Numbered from the stretch's first letter, positions 8,740 to 22,049 are shown. The stretch is DNA of 64,000 bases from an aff. Roholtiella sp. LEGE 12411 (GCF_015206995.1 NZ_JADEXR010000009.1:3-64002); one strand, 5' to 3'. Notes: generated by a model not told the origin, from the letters alone. Numbers and translations: made by a program.

Positions 8740-9506
8740 CGTGATACTTGTATGGCTAAATGAAGAGGTTGGTCAAGTAAAGAGCTAAAGAATGATTCAT
8801 CTATAGCGATATGTTCTGGTGTCACACGCAGTTCCTGTAGAATTGGCATCGTATTAAAGCCAGCATTCTTAAGGGCATTAAAGTAATCCTCAAGAGTTTT
8901 GTGAATCAATTGAACATTTAGCCAAGAACCGTCTCGTTTCCAAATACGACCAGGAAACTGTTGGTCTCGCTTGCTGAAGTAGCCTGTACCCTCAACTTGA
9001 AAATAAAACGGATATGCAGCTTCTCGCATATATGGAAAAGATGGGTGGGGAACGCTGAATACAAATCGACCGCCGGGACGAAGAATGCGCGCAACTTCCG
9101 CCATGCATTCTTCGGTCTGAGCAATTGTCAAATAGTTAAATAGAAAAACTGCAACAACTATGTCAATTTCGCCATCATCAAACTGCTTGAGGTCGGTAGC
9201 ACATCCTACTTCGTAGCTAATACCTAGGGTATCTTCTGCTTCTTGTAAGCTTGCTGCTGCAATCATGCTTTGGGAAAGGTCTACTCCATGCACTCGTGCA
9301 GCGCCTCGTCGGCGTAATTCTCGACTGCAATAACCTTCACCACAACCTATATCTAGTACTTGCAATCCAGCAACAGGCTCACAAAGCTCTAGTACAAAAG
9401 GGCGTGCCGTAAAGTCTGAAAGGGAACTAGGCTCTCCTCTAATCCACTCTGATGCCGTACGATTATATAGATTTCTAGTTGAGTTTTTATGGTTCAAAAT
9501 TGACAT
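8736..9506 (-). CDS. Class I SAM-dependent methyltransferase coupled to the diiron oxidase
   Basis: This 256-residue methyltransferase has motif I LQVLDIGCGEGYCSREL (about residues 49-65), VHGVDLSQSMI (acidic end of beta-2), a DIVVAVFLFNYLT motif IV region and RPGGRFVFSVPHP as the post-motif, as in methyltransferase_11 small-molecule enzymes. It is followed with a 4-bp overlap by the diiron oxidase gene and is divergent from a 2OG oxygenase at 10251. This suggests a shared small-molecule pathway. Upstream lie a miniature element and about 560 bp of AT-rich DNA. Confidence 0.82.
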   Translation of the reverse strand: MSILNHKNSTRNLYNRTASEWIRGEPSSLSDFTARPFVLELCEPVAGLQVLDIGCGEGYCSRELRRRGAARVHGVDLSQSMIAAASLQEAEDTLGISYEVGCATDLKQFDDGEIDIVVAVFLFNYLTIAQTEECMAEVARILRPGGRFVFSVPHPSFPYMREAAYPFYFQVEGTGYFSKRDQQFPGRIWKRDGSWLNVQLIHKTLEDYFNALKNAGFNTMPILQELRVTPEHIAIDESFFSSLLDQPLHLAIQVSR

Positions 9507-10250
9507 TTTTAATTATTTTTTTGACATTTTGCTTGTAATTATCTGAGCACCTATAGGATTCCTATTTAATTTTTGAAAAAACTGCATACACCTCTAACTC
9601 CTTTTTTCCTATTCCCTATTCCCTATTCCCTATCCCCCATTCCCTGTCTCTACGAGTCAGTTCACGAATCAAATCGGATTACTATAGATGTACTGTAATC
9701 CTATTGAAGTTGTGGATAAAGATTACCTGCTATAAAAAATCATCGAGACTAAATTTGTTTGTGTTCTATTTAGTAACACTGTACAAAGAGTCAATACAAT
9801 ATCAAAGTTGATTAATTGAACTATTTAGGTTTTAACATCTGCTGGTTTTGTTGCTAATGTTAAATTTACCGATTTTTGTCTAACTGCTAACTTTGCAGCT
9901 AGAAAGCAGTCTTTTAAAAGAAATGATTAACCTGTATATGATGATGCTGTTAATTTCTTAAAGTAAAAACGATTAAATATAATTTTTCTTCATAAATTCT
10001 TGTTTTATAAAAAATCATTTACTTCACATTTTGTTTGTTTAATTTCAGAAATTAAATTACACTTTATCTTAATTTTACTTAAATTAAAAATGCTCACTTT
10101 ATTTTCAAAAAAAGAAGAGTACAAAGCAGTATATTTTACGATTTATATAGATAAAAAAGTTGTTAACTTGTAATAACATAATTCGTTTTTAAAACGAACT
10201 ATTTTGAATGCATAAGTTACTTCGCTAATTTAGAAAAACTTTTAAAAGAG
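9507..10250. other. Divergent intergenic region with a miniature element
   Basis: This 744-bp spacer lies between the methyltransferase (minus) and the 2OG oxygenase (plus). It holds the MITE-like copy at 9551-9687; the rest is AT-rich with no open frame or RNA gene recognised. It must contain promoters for both directions, but no reliable boxes were found. Confidence 0.55.
9551..9687. mobile_element. MITE-like element, family A copy 1
   Basis: About 137 bp, beginning CTATAGGATTCCTATTTAAT and ending AATCAAATCGGATTACTATAG; the ends are imperfect inverted repeats of one another. A C/T-rich centre carries tandem TTCCCTA. The same element recurs at 28939-29057 and 50608-50745 with conserved ends and the shared block TCTCTACGAGTCAG. 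There is no coding capacity, so it is probably mobilised in trans. Confidence 0.7.
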
Positions 10251-11255
10251 ATGATGTTAGAAAAAAGGTTACTAGAATATCCAGTGTGCGATCGCTTACA
10301 ATATGAGCGCGCGATCGCATTCTCTCAGCTTGGCGATCAACTCTTTGATGAGCTTGCTAATAGGGTCGCCACAAGGCAGCAGTATCGACTGCTGTTTGAA
10401 CACACATTAAGGCCTGAGTTATTCCAGCAAATTCGCGTTGCTGCTGCGGGTTATATATGTGCTTGTCTGAATAGTCCGATCATTCTATCAGAAGCTCAAA
10501 TGCTTCAACGACTACTAGAAGCAAGAAATTCTTTGCCCAACTATACTGGTACTGGTCTTTTGATGCCCAAGCGAGAACACGCTTTGGCATTTAACCTCTT
10601 TCAAAAGAGTGTTGCCGAAGCTTTCTACCAACTAGGAGCAAATGACCTAATCGATGCAGTGGATTTACCAGTAAATCTCCGCATGGTTTATGGTAAGACT
10701 GACGCAACTAGGTTGCGTTTACCCTTTGCTAGTTCCAAATGCCATAGCGATGTGTGGGCAGGTGTTGCTGCTGACGCTACTGTGGTGGTTCTACCACTGT
10801 TTGGCGACATCGATAATATAACCATCGAAGCGGGTGAAATGCCACGAGAAATGGAACTACAGGCTATGCGGGTAATGTCTGACTTCGATGAAGGTCGAGA
10901 TATTCCAATGGTTGTCTCTTACACCGATGCACAACTACAACACGGTACGATGTACTTTAATGATGCTCGTGGATTACATCAAACAGTGAGACGGAAGACT
11001 GAGGGTTTGAGAATTTCACTAGATTTCCGGTTTCGTAGGAAATTCAATGAAGCCTACCGGGCAATGGTAGCGCCTAGTATTGGTGGTGTTGAAGAAGATA
11101 TGAGTGTGCCCTATGAAGACTGGCTAAAAGTTGGTAAAGAAACGCTAATTGTCTTTGATGAAACTGTTGAACAGAGTAAGAATAAGCAGAATACGGGCGC
11201 TCCAGTTCCGCTTTATACTCGCGGGTATCGCCTTGTAAAGTTGTTTGACTTTTGA
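10251..11255 (+). CDS. Putative Fe(II)/2-oxoglutarate-dependent oxygenase
   Basis: This 334-residue protein is not assignable to a named enzyme by eye, but it shows the jelly-roll iron triad. KCHSDVW gives His165-x-Asp167, the distal histidine is His243 in DARGLHQT, and Arg254 in LRISLDFRF is placed to bind 2-oxoglutarate. The HSDVW form of the first motif recalls StrG-like and PhyH-like oxygenases of small-molecule pathways. The start is one of two adjacent ATG codons after a purine-rich AAAAGAG. It is divergent from the methyltransferase/diiron oxidase pair and convergent with the apc operon, from which the hairpin at 11280 separates it. Expected activity is hydroxylation of an amino acid or similar substrate (inference). 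Confidence 0.65.
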   Translation: MMLEKRLLEYPVCDRLQYERAIAFSQLGDQLFDELANRVATRQQYRLLFEHTLRPELFQQIRVAAAGYICACLNSPIILSEAQMLQRLLEARNSLPNYTGTGLLMPKREHALAFNLFQKSVAEAFYQLGANDLIDAVDLPVNLRMVYGKTDATRLRLPFASSKCHSDVWAGVAADATVVVLPLFGDIDNITIEAGEMPREMELQAMRVMSDFDEGRDIPMVVSYTDAQLQHGTMYFNDARGLHQTVRRKTEGLRISLDFRFRRKFNEAYRAMVAPSIGGVEEDMSVPYEDWLKVGKETLIVFDETVEQSKNKQNTGAPVPLYTRGYRLVKLFDF

Positions 11256-11279
11256 CTTTCAAAAACACGCCCAACAAAA

Positions 11280-11301
11280 AAGAGGTCTTTCTCGACCTCT
11301 T
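11280..11301 (-). terminator. Rho-independent terminator of the apc operon (possibly bidirectional)
   Basis: AAGAGGTC and GACCTCTT form a perfect 8-bp stem with a six-base loop. On the minus strand it is followed by TTTTTTGTTG, as expected for the end of apcC transcripts. It lies 31 bp past the apcC stop and 24 bp past the stop of the convergent oxygenase, so it may serve both. Confidence 0.75.
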
Positions 11302-11332
11302 AATAATTCCTTATAATTTCGATATAAAACTA

Positions 11333-11539
11333 TTACAGCAATCCAGCATTAGCGCCTTGCTTGCCAGTTGCCAATTCCACCTTGATTATTTTGCCGCCTG
11401 CTTTTTGAATACGTTGTTGTTCACGAAACCAGTTTTCATAAGGAACCAGTTTGGTAAAGTAGGTATTTTGTAGTTCGCGTTGGGTACGAATTCGGCTTTG
11501 GCTAGGAACAAGAGCAGTAATTTTAAACAAACGGGACAT
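11333..11539 (-). CDS. apcC: Phycobilisome small core linker ApcC (LC7.8)
   Basis: This 68-residue protein with MSRLFKITALVPS and a CpcD-like fold is the allophycocyanin core linker of about 7.8 kDa. It caps the allophycocyanin trimers of the core cylinders and tunes their emission. Length and sequence are typical. It is the last gene of apcE-apcA-apcB-apcC, all on the minus strand; the 230-bp gap to apcB holds a long-range inverted repeat that may lower its expression relative to apcAB. A purine-rich GGAG lies just before the ATG. Confidence 0.96.
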   Translation of the reverse strand: MSRLFKITALVPSQSRIRTQRELQNTYFTKLVPYENWFREQQRIQKAGGKIIKVELATGKQGANAGLL

Positions 11540-11623
11540 GATCTAAGAATCTCCTGTGGTGTTTATGGAAACTTTTTTTATCTCAAAATCTTGAGTGCAA
11601 ATCTTTAATTAATTATTCCAAGG

Positions 11624-11721
11624 CTGGAAATCAAGCATCAATACTAGACCGCTAACACTCATCACTGATAATTTAACAAGATAAGCAATAAAACGCTCTA
11701 GCACTCACGATTGATTTCCAG
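11624..11721 (-). promoter_or_regulatory. Inverted repeat between apcB and apcC
   Basis: CTGGAAATCAA (11624-11634) and TTGATTTCCAG (11711-11721) are perfect 11-base complements about 76 bases apart in the apcB-apcC spacer. This may be an RNA structure that attenuates read-through into apcC, which is needed in smaller amounts than apcA/apcB. That function is inferred; only the repeat is observed. Confidence 0.45.
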
Positions 11722-11769
11722 ACCTTAATAAAGCCGCACCTAAATTCTTAAGCGCAAACTAACTAGCTC

Positions 11770-12255
11770 TTAGCTCAAGCCAGAGGAGATATAGTCTAAG
11801 TAAACGCCCATTTCTTTACCGGCATCAGAACCTACTAAGCTGGCAGTTACTTCTTTGATTGCTTGGATAGCTTGTACGGTAGCACCGACAGGAACACCCA
11901 AGGAGTTGTAAGTTTCCTTCAAGCCATTTAGCACGCGCTCGTCCAAGATGGAAGGATCGCCAGCTAACATGGCATAGGTAGCATAGCGGAGGTAGTAGTC
12001 CAAATCGCGAATGCAAGCAGCATAGCGACGAGTGGTGTACATATTGCCGCCTGGACGGGTGATATCAGAGTATAGCAAAGACTTTGCTACAGCTTCTTTG
12101 ACGATCGCCGCAGCGTTAGCGCTGATGGTGCTAGCAGCACGTACCCGCAGTTCGCCAGTGGAGAAGTAGCCTTTCAGCTTCTCTAAAGCTGATGTATCAA
12201 GATATTTACCTTGAACGTCCGAAGAGTTAATGACAGCGGTAATTGCGTCTTGCAT
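11770..12255 (-). CDS. apcB: Allophycocyanin beta subunit
   Basis: This 161-residue phycobiliprotein pairs with ApcA to form the allophycocyanin heterodimer of the phycobilisome core. Cys81 in [20 protein letters not shown] is the phycocyanobilin attachment site, and Asn71 in PGGNMYT is the residue that is N-methylated in beta subunits. Length is exactly standard. It lies 67 bp downstream of apcA in the same operon. Chromophore attachment is normally done by CpcS/CpcU-type lyases, not encoded here. Confidence 0.98.
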   Translation of the reverse strand: MQDAITAVINSSDVQGKYLDTSALEKLKGYFSTGELRVRAASTISANAAAIVKEAVAKSLLYSDITRPGGNMYTTRRYAACIRDLDYYLRYATYAMLAGDPSILDERVLNGLKETYNSLGVPVGATVQAIQAIKEVTASLVGSDAGKEMGVYLDYISSGLS

Positions 12256-12322
12256 GTTGTTAATTCCTTATTTCCAACCGTATTGCAATTCTTCTGTTTC
12301 TTGCCGAGGAAACAGCTTCACC

Positions 12323-12808
12323 CTACAGTAGGGCGCCAACTAGGTAATCGAAGTAGTTCCCAGCTTCAGCAGCGTCTTCACCAGACAGCAGTGTAGCGGA
12401 TACATTCTTCAGACCACGGATACCTTCAGCAACACCTTCAATAGGAGTTCCCAAGGATTTGTACATTTCGCGGACACCCACAACACCGATTTCTTCGATG
12501 GGGGTAACGTCACCAGAAACAATACCGTAGGTGACAAGGCGGAGGTAGTAATCGAGGTCACGCAGACAAGTAGCGGTCAATTCTTGACCGTAGGCGTTAC
12601 CACCAGGAGAAACAACATCAGGACGCTTTTGAAACAGTTGGTCGCCAGCTTGCTTAACCAGCCGCTCGCGATTTTCTGTCAAAACTTGAGCAATCCGCAG
12701 ACGGCGCTCACCACCTGCAACAAAGGACTTGATCCGATCCAGTTCACCAGGGCTGAGATAGCGGGCTTCTGCATCAGCATTCACGATGGACTTCGTGACG
12801 ATACTCAT
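12323..12808 (-). CDS. apcA: Allophycocyanin alpha subunit
   Basis: This 161-residue alpha subunit of allophycocyanin starts [20 protein letters not shown]. Cys81 in [18 protein letters not shown] binds phycocyanobilin. It partners ApcB and passes excitation energy to the terminal emitters ApcE and ApcD. The ATG is preceded by a good ribosome site (GGAGG about seven bases away). A 380-bp leader separates it from apcE upstream, which in other cyanobacteria holds an extra apcA promoter. Confidence 0.98.
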   Translation of the reverse strand: MSIVTKSIVNADAEARYLSPGELDRIKSFVAGGERRLRIAQVLTENRERLVKQAGDQLFQKRPDVVSPGGNAYGQELTATCLRDLDYYLRLVTYGIVSGDVTPIEEIGVVGVREMYKSLGTPIEGVAEGIRGLKNVSATLLSGEDAAEAGNYFDYLVGALL

Positions 12809-13188
12809 TAATGGATTCCTCCAATACTAATGAAACCAGGATTTGATTAAACTGGTACGACTTTAAATTTGGTAGACAGAGGTTCTGTTGTCTCGTTTTT
12901 TTAGATACAACAGTTAAATAACTGCTATTGCTAATACATTACGAGTTTGCTTGAGTTAATACAAGTACACAACCTTCTAAACTCAGCTACCTTCCGCAAA
13001 ATATTTTCCGGCATTCTGTTGAGCATTTATGACTGCTCTTAACAGTTTGTAATATTAATTTTCAGATTTACTGTCCTCGCTGCAATCTGAAAGCGTTATT
13101 ACGAAAGGTTGCAAAGGGAAGACTAGGTACTTAGGGATTGGGGATTGGGAAAAGTTTTCCCCAGTCTCCAATCCTGGCACGTAGTGCT
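12809..13188 (-). promoter_or_regulatory. apcE-apcA spacer with hairpin (apcA leader)
   Basis: The 380-bp spacer between apcE and apcA has no open frame. Just after the apcE stop, at about 13134-13174, GGATTGG and CCAATCC with inner GGGGAAAA and TTTTCCC segments form a long imperfect hairpin built from the GGGGATT heptamer motif. It could partly stop or stabilise apcE messages. A separate apcA promoter in the rest of the spacer is expected from other species; no boxes are claimed. Confidence 0.5.
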
Positions 13189-17282
<4,094 letters not shown>

Positions 17283-17825
17283 ATGCTTAAGAGTAATAAA
17301 TTTAAATGGTTATACTTTGCTGCTTTGTCTACCCTAGTTGTAACCTTTGCTTTTGCTCCTGCAAACGCCTTACCAGGACAGAATATTAACACTGTCTTGA
17401 AGTGGGTAAAAACCAAACCTCAATTACCAACTCTGACATATAGCAGCGAAACGTTAACTTATTACGGCACAAGGGATAATCTGAGCTTTCATGTGAGTGT
17501 TGATCAACAGAAAGTGCGTAGCGAGAGTATATCTGTAAACGGTGACTCCAAGCTCAGATTCACTCAGAAAAATGCCAAAGCGGTGAAATTCCTTCAAGAC
17601 ATTTATGGTTCTAATATTGCCAATGATTTCAAAAATGCTCGCTATGTCACCAAAATTTCTGACATCCACTTTTATCGCGGGCAAAAATTTGCTTACACTG
17701 TTTTTGAATTCGAGGGTGGAACTGATTTACCTGGTTCTTCAGGATTTGAGATCATTCCCTTAAATAAGTTGCAGCAGGATATAGATAATACAAAATATTG
17801 CCAGACCAATCAATGTGACATTTAA
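17283..17825 (+). CDS. Hypothetical secreted protein
   Basis: This 180-residue protein has an N-terminal signal peptide: basic MLKSNKFK, a hydrophobic stretch to about residue 25, and a likely cleavage site after PANA. The mature part has no family I recognise. It has several short beta-like segments and two cysteines near the C-terminus (KYCQTNQCDI) that could form a disulfide. The start follows a palindromic element by only 18 bp, so its promoter may lie within or beyond that element. It is monocistronic. Export to periplasm or thylakoid lumen is inferred from the signal. Confidence 0.65.
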   Translation: MLKSNKFKWLYFAALSTLVVTFAFAPANALPGQNINTVLKWVKTKPQLPTLTYSSETLTYYGTRDNLSFHVSVDQQKVRSESISVNGDSKLRFTQKNAKAVKFLQDIYGSNIANDFKNARYVTKISDIHFYRGQKFAYTVFEFEGGTDLPGSSGFEIIPLNKLQQDIDNTKYCQTNQCDI

Positions 17826-18002
17826 TTAACGCTGTACTATGGAATTTACATAAGCATTTACTGATCGTAAATCATTTCACTTTGATGTTTTTTTAGATTT
17901 CTTGTGCAATGGATATCTTACATCCGTTCCACAATAGATTATCAGATGTACCCTAAGTGCCCAGCATTCGCTAAACTCAGAGTTGCTGCGATTTTCCCCA
18001 CC

Positions 18003-19184
18003 ATGTCAGATTCTCAAACTGTTAGTGCTGCTGTTGCTAAACTCTACAACACATATCCCTTTCCGCCGGAAGCTCTATTAGATGAACCACCTCCCGGCTA
18101 CAACTGGCGCTGGAATTGGCTAGCCGCCCATAGCTTCTGTACTGGTCAAAAACCCCAAAAGCAGGATATCCGTATTTTAGATGCTGGTTGCGGTACAGGA
18201 GTAGGTACAGAGTACCTTGTTCACCTTAATCCCCAAGCTTCTGTTGTAGGAATTGACCTCAGTACTGGCGCTTTGGCTGTGGCAAAAGAGCGTTGTCAAC
18301 GTTCAGGGGCTAACCGCGTTGAGTTTCACCACCTGAGCTTGTATGATGTGGAACAATTGTCAGGTGAGTTTGATTTAATTAACTGTGTCGGCGTTTTACA
18401 CCATACCCCCGATCCAATTCGCGGCATTCAAGCTTTGGCGAAGAAGTTAGCTCCAGGCGGCTTAATGCACATTTTTGTGTACGGGGAATTGGGACGCTGG
18501 GAAATTCAACTTATGCAACAAGCGATCGCTCTCCTCCAAGGCGACAAACGGGGTGACTACCGCGATGGTGTGCAAGTTGGGCGGCAAATATTCGCCTCTC
18601 TACCAGAAAATAATCGAATTGTCAAATCCGATAAGCAGCGTTGGTCATTAGAAAACCACAAGGATGAATACTTTGCCGATATGTATGTTCATCCCCAGGA
18701 GATTGATTACAACATTGAGACGCTGTTTGAATTAATTGATGCTTCCGGCTTGGAGTTTATTGGCTTTTCAAATCCTAGTTTTTGGCAGTTAGAAAGACTT
18801 TTGGGCAAAGCACCAGAGTTGATGGAACGGGCACAGGGATTAGGCGATCGCCAGCGTCATCGCTTGATAGAATTACTCGATCCAGAAGTTACTCATTACG
18901 AGTTTTTCCTCGGTCGTCCTACTGTGATCAAAGCTGATTGGTCAGAGGATGATGTCTTATTAACGGCAATACCTGAACTCAATCCTTGTATTGAAGGATT
19001 TCCCAGCCAATGTTTTTTTAATTACGATTACCAGATTGTTAACTTATCAGTAGCAGAGTTTGAGTTTCTGCAAAAATGCGATGGTAATTCAACGGTGACA
19101 GAGATTTTAGCAGGTGTACAGATGGGACTTGATGAAGTTAGAACGCTTCTCAAGCAACAGTTGATTTTGTTAACACCAGTTTAA
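18003..19184 (+). CDS. SAM-dependent methyltransferase with C-terminal extension
   Basis: The open frame begins upstream at 17904, but the ATG at 18003 (MSDSQTVSAAVAKLYNTYPFPP) is preferred because the earlier residues look like leader sequence. The protein then has 393 residues. Motif I is ILDAGCGTGVGTEYL, then VVGIDLSTGAL, INCVGVLHHTPDP and LAPGGLMHIFVYGELGRWE. The PFPPEALLD segment and a C-terminal ~120-residue extension ending in a winged-helix-like tail are typical of a cyanobacterial methyltransferase group of unknown substrate. It lies 177 bp after the secreted protein, with no sign of coupling. Confidence 0.78.
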   Translation: MSDSQTVSAAVAKLYNTYPFPPEALLDEPPPGYNWRWNWLAAHSFCTGQKPQKQDIRILDAGCGTGVGTEYLVHLNPQASVVGIDLSTGALAVAKERCQRSGANRVEFHHLSLYDVEQLSGEFDLINCVGVLHHTPDPIRGIQALAKKLAPGGLMHIFVYGELGRWEIQLMQQAIALLQGDKRGDYRDGVQVGRQIFASLPENNRIVKSDKQRWSLENHKDEYFADMYVHPQEIDYNIETLFELIDASGLEFIGFSNPSFWQLERLLGKAPELMERAQGLGDRQRHRLIELLDPEVTHYEFFLGRPTVIKADWSEDDVLLTAIPELNPCIEGFPSQCFFNYDYQIVNLSVAEFEFLQKCDGNSTVTEILAGVQMGLDEVRTLLKQQLILLTPV

Positions 19185-19608
19185 TACGGCAGTTTCCTTT
19201 GGAACTTGTCCCTCAAACCTACAAGACATGAACGCCGATAAACTATTTGTGTTCTACGAACTTCTGAGCGCCGACTTGCGGCGCTCAGAAGTTCTCTGTG
19301 TGTTTATTTGTCAGAACTTACGCAAAATTGCCAAAAAGCTTAATTTATCGAACCGCCAACGCGCAGCGTCTCGCAGAGAAGACGCCTTCTTTACAAGACA
19401 CAGGGCATTATTTTTACACAATGTAACTTTTCGCAACATGAACTTGTAAAAGTAATTTATACTTCGTGCTCAAGAGCGATCGCTCATCATGCTTTTTGCT
19501 GACAAGAAGTTAATTGTTTTTTTCTAAAGTATTGTTACCGGAGCGTGATATGATTCAGCTGACTGAATGTACAGTCATCAATAGTTAGCTGTACTGGTTT
19601 CAAGTCCC
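19185..19608. other. Intergenic region upstream of the ATP synthase operon
   Basis: This 424-bp stretch contains a perfect 16-bp-stem hairpin (19258-19294), a half copy of the family B element with an attached 37-base block (19315-19355), and a CAGCGTCTCGCAGAGAAG motif of an interspersed cyanobacterial repeat (about 19365-19385). A HIP1 site lies near 19478. The atp promoter is expected in the last ~150 bp. No coding sequence is supported. Confidence 0.55.
19258..19294 (+). terminator. Perfect 16-bp stem hairpin
   Basis: GAACTTCTGAGCGCCG and CGGCGCTCAGAAGTTC form a perfect 16-bp stem with the five-base loop ACTTG. It lies 74 bp after the methyltransferase stop and is followed by TCTGTGTGTTTATTTG, a weak U-rich tail. 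It could terminate the methyltransferase message or be a REP-type palindrome. Confidence 0.6.
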
Positions 19609-20049
19609 GTGAGCTTGTCAGAAGAATCAATTGCACCCACTCCGACAACACAACAAGATGCTCAATCTGGTTCTGAGGATACAGAATCAGGGAACTCTAT
19701 GCAAGAGTTCTATCAACTCTTCCGGCAACTGTTGACAATCACGCTTGTCTTGACGGGGGTTATTTTTATCTCTGTGTGGATTTTTTATTCCTTAAACATT
19801 GCCCTGAATTATTTGATTGGGGCGTGTACAGGTGTGGTTTACTTAAAAATGCTGGCTAAAGATGTTGAGCGGCTCGATAATCAGAAAACCAGTTTGAGCA
19901 AAAATCGTTTGGCTTTGTTTATTGGGTTGATTGTATTGGCAACTCAATGGCAAGAGCTACATGTTCTGCCCATATTTTTAGGGTTTCTAACTTACAAAGC
20001 CACGCTCATCGTCTATACGGTGCAAACTGCGTTCATACCTGATTCTTAA
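19609..20049 (+). CDS. atp1: ATP synthase assembly-associated protein I (Atp1/UncI-like)
   Basis: This 146-residue membrane protein is the first gene of the operon. The start is GTG (GTG AGC TTG TCA), giving [14 protein letters not shown], which matches the usual cyanobacterial N-terminus better than the internal ATG at residue 31. An acidic soluble head of about 35 residues precedes a hydrophobic half with about four membrane segments ([20 protein letters not shown] onward). AtpI/UncI proteins aid c-ring assembly or Mg2+ supply in other bacteria; the role here is inferred from family and position. It lies 65 bp before the a-subunit gene. Confidence 0.85.
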   Translation: MSLSEESIAPTPTTQQDAQSGSEDTESGNSMQEFYQLFRQLLTITLVLTGVIFISVWIFYSLNIALNYLIGACTGVVYLKMLAKDVERLDNQKTSLSKNRLALFIGLIVLATQWQELHVLPIFLGFLTYKATLIVYTVQTAFIPDS

Positions 20050-20114
20050 AAAGTCAGGCTCACAAAGACAATACTCCCTATCCTCGCTCGTTGGGGAAAA
20101 TTCTTGCTTGAAGA

Positions 20115-20876
20115 ATGCAAATGCTTAGTGTCTTAAACGCCTTTAATTCTTTTCCCCTCGCCGAATTAGAAGTAGGTCAACATTTCTACTGGCAATTGGG
20201 CAATCTTAAAATTCATGGGCAAGTTTTTCTCACCTCGTGGTTTGTGATTAGCATTCTAGTAGTGGCTTCGCTAGCTGCGACTCGCAACATCCAGAGAATT
20301 CCCAGCGGCATCCAGAATTTAATGGAATATGCCCTAGAGTTTATTCGGGATCTAGCAAAAAACCAACTTGGTGAAAAAGAGTACCGTCCTTGGGTGCCTT
20401 TTATTGGCACATTGTTTTTGTTTATCTTCGTATCGAACTGGTCAGGTGCTCTAATTCCCTGGAAGCTAATCAAGCTGCCATCGGGTGAATTGGCAGCTCC
20501 CACCAATGACATCAATACGACTGTAGCATTGGCATTGCTGACATCTTTAGCGTACTTTTACGCGGGTTTTAGCAAGCGAGGTTTGGGCTACTTTAAGAAA
20601 TATATTGAGCCAACACCTGTTCTATTGCCGATCGCAATCCTAGAAGATTTCACCAAGCCCCTCTCCCTTAGCTTCCGTCTTTTTGGCAATATATTAGCGG
20701 ATGAATTAGTGGTAGCGGTGCTGGTTCTGCTGGTTCCTCTATTTGTACCTCTGCCCGTGATGGCTTTAGGTTTGTTTACCAGTGCCATCCAAGCCCTGGT
20801 TTTTGCCACCCTAGCCGGAGCATATATTCATGAGGCGATGGAGGGACATGGTGGAGATGAGCATGAGGAGCATTAG
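20115..20876 (+). CDS. atpB: ATP synthase F0 subunit a
   Basis: This 253-residue membrane subunit (also called atpI in cyanobacterial and plastid usage) forms the proton half-channels against the c-ring. Five to six hydrophobic segments are visible. The conserved arginine lies in [19 protein letters not shown], followed by the last channel helix [23 protein letters not shown]. Its tail is His/Glu-rich. The ATG chosen ([15 protein letters not shown]) gives the standard length. The 149-bp gap to the c-subunit gene is long for an operon and may hold extra control for the highly expressed c subunit. Confidence 0.96.
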   Translation: MQMLSVLNAFNSFPLAELEVGQHFYWQLGNLKIHGQVFLTSWFVISILVVASLAATRNIQRIPSGIQNLMEYALEFIRDLAKNQLGEKEYRPWVPFIGTLFLFIFVSNWSGALIPWKLIKLPSGELAAPTNDINTTVALALLTSLAYFYAGFSKRGLGYFKKYIEPTPVLLPIAILEDFTKPLSLSFRLFGNILADELVVAVLVLLVPLFVPLPVMALGLFTSAIQALVFATLAGAYIHEAMEGHGGDEHEEH

Positions 20877-20983
20877 GCTTCTCAGTTGATAGCACAGTTC
20901 CGACGAGCATCTTCGCTCAAAACATCGCCAAGCGCGATTATGAGAACTCGGTGCAGCGTGAAAAACACGTTTCTAGTCGTTAA

Positions 20984-21274
<291 letters not shown>

Positions 21275-21295
21275 GAGCTACAAAGCTTTCCTTAG

Positions 21296-21325
21296 TGTAG
21301 AGGCGTGATGGTTCACGTCTCTACA
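21296..21325 (+). promoter_or_regulatory. Hairpin downstream of the c-subunit gene
   Basis: TGTAGAGGCGTGA and TCACGTCTCTACA pair over 13 bases, including one G-U wobble, around a four-base loop. It lies 21 bp after the c-subunit stop, inside the operon and without a U-run. A 3' stabilising structure that raises c-subunit message relative to later genes is plausible. It also resembles a common interspersed cyanobacterial repeat. Confidence 0.5.
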
Positions 21326-21454
21326 ACGGAAATTTTTTGAGCATTTAGTCGTTCTGATGTAGTTGACCCTTGTTGGCTATGGGTCTCTAAAATATTAAAG
21401 GTTGGATGATCTTGCTAGCCATGAAAACTGCTACTCCAGCCAAAGAGGAGAGAA

Positions 21455-21886
21455 ATGTTTGATTTCAATGCTACTTTGCCCTTAATGGCATTGCAATTCC
21501 TACTGTTGGCAGCTTTGTTGAATGCAATTTTCTACAAGCCACTGACTAAGGTACTAGACGATCGCGATAGTTACATCCGAACGAATACCCTTGAGGCGCG
21601 GGAACGCTTGGCTAAAGCTGAGCGCTTAGCCACAGAATATGAGCAGCAGCTCGCAGAAGCTCGCAGGCAATCGCAAGCTACTGTAGAAGCAGCTCAGACT
21701 GAAGCTAAGAAAATTACTGCCCAGAAAATCGCTGAGGCGCAACAGGAAGCTCAGGCACAACGAGAACAGGCTGCTGTTGAAATAGAGCAACAAAAGCAAG
21801 AAGCTATGCGTACCTTAGAGCAACGGGTTGATGCTCTCAGCAGGCAGATTCTAGAAAAACTTTTGGGAGCAACTCTAGTTAGCTAA
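21455..21886 (+). CDS. atpG: ATP synthase F0 subunit b'
   Basis: This 143-residue second stator subunit (atpF2; atpG in cyanobacterial naming) is the duplicated b-type subunit of photosynthetic organisms. One N-terminal membrane helix ([21 protein letters not shown]) is followed by a long Ala/Glu/Gln-rich coiled coil ([20 protein letters not shown] onward) that dimerises with subunit b and reaches F1. GAGGAG just before the ATG is a strong ribosome site. It lies between the c and b genes in the usual order. Confidence 0.95.
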   Translation: MFDFNATLPLMALQFLLLAALLNAIFYKPLTKVLDDRDSYIRTNTLEARERLAKAERLATEYEQQLAEARRQSQATVEAAQTEAKKITAQKIAEAQQEAQAQREQAAVEIEQQKQEAMRTLEQRVDALSRQILEKLLGATLVS

Positions 21887-21947
21887 GCTGACAAGACTGC
21901 TTCTGTAAAAGCATACGCGCGTCTGGGCGCTAGTCCCAGATCGCTAA

Positions 21948-22020
21948 GTTTAAGTGTCAAAAAAAGGCACTTTTTCCCTTCAGGAAAATACAATTTATTT
22001 CCCTTTGGGAAAATACAATA
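21948..22020 (+). repeat. Small hairpins and 24-base tandem duplication in the b'-b spacer
   Basis: Three small palindromes lie in the spacer: AGTG..CACT with an A-rich loop, then two copies of a unit reading TTTCCCTTCAGGAAAATACAA and its variant with CCCTTTGGG. Each unit folds on itself. They may affect message processing between the two stator genes. Confidence 0.5.
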
Positions 22021-22049
22021 CTATTAGCAAGCGAGCAGCGCACTTGTAG

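Noticed and set aside
17904-18002. 33-residue N-terminal extension of the methyltransferase at 18003
   Set aside because: The extension looks unlike family members, and the internal ATG precedes the conserved LYNTYPFPP region at the usual distance.
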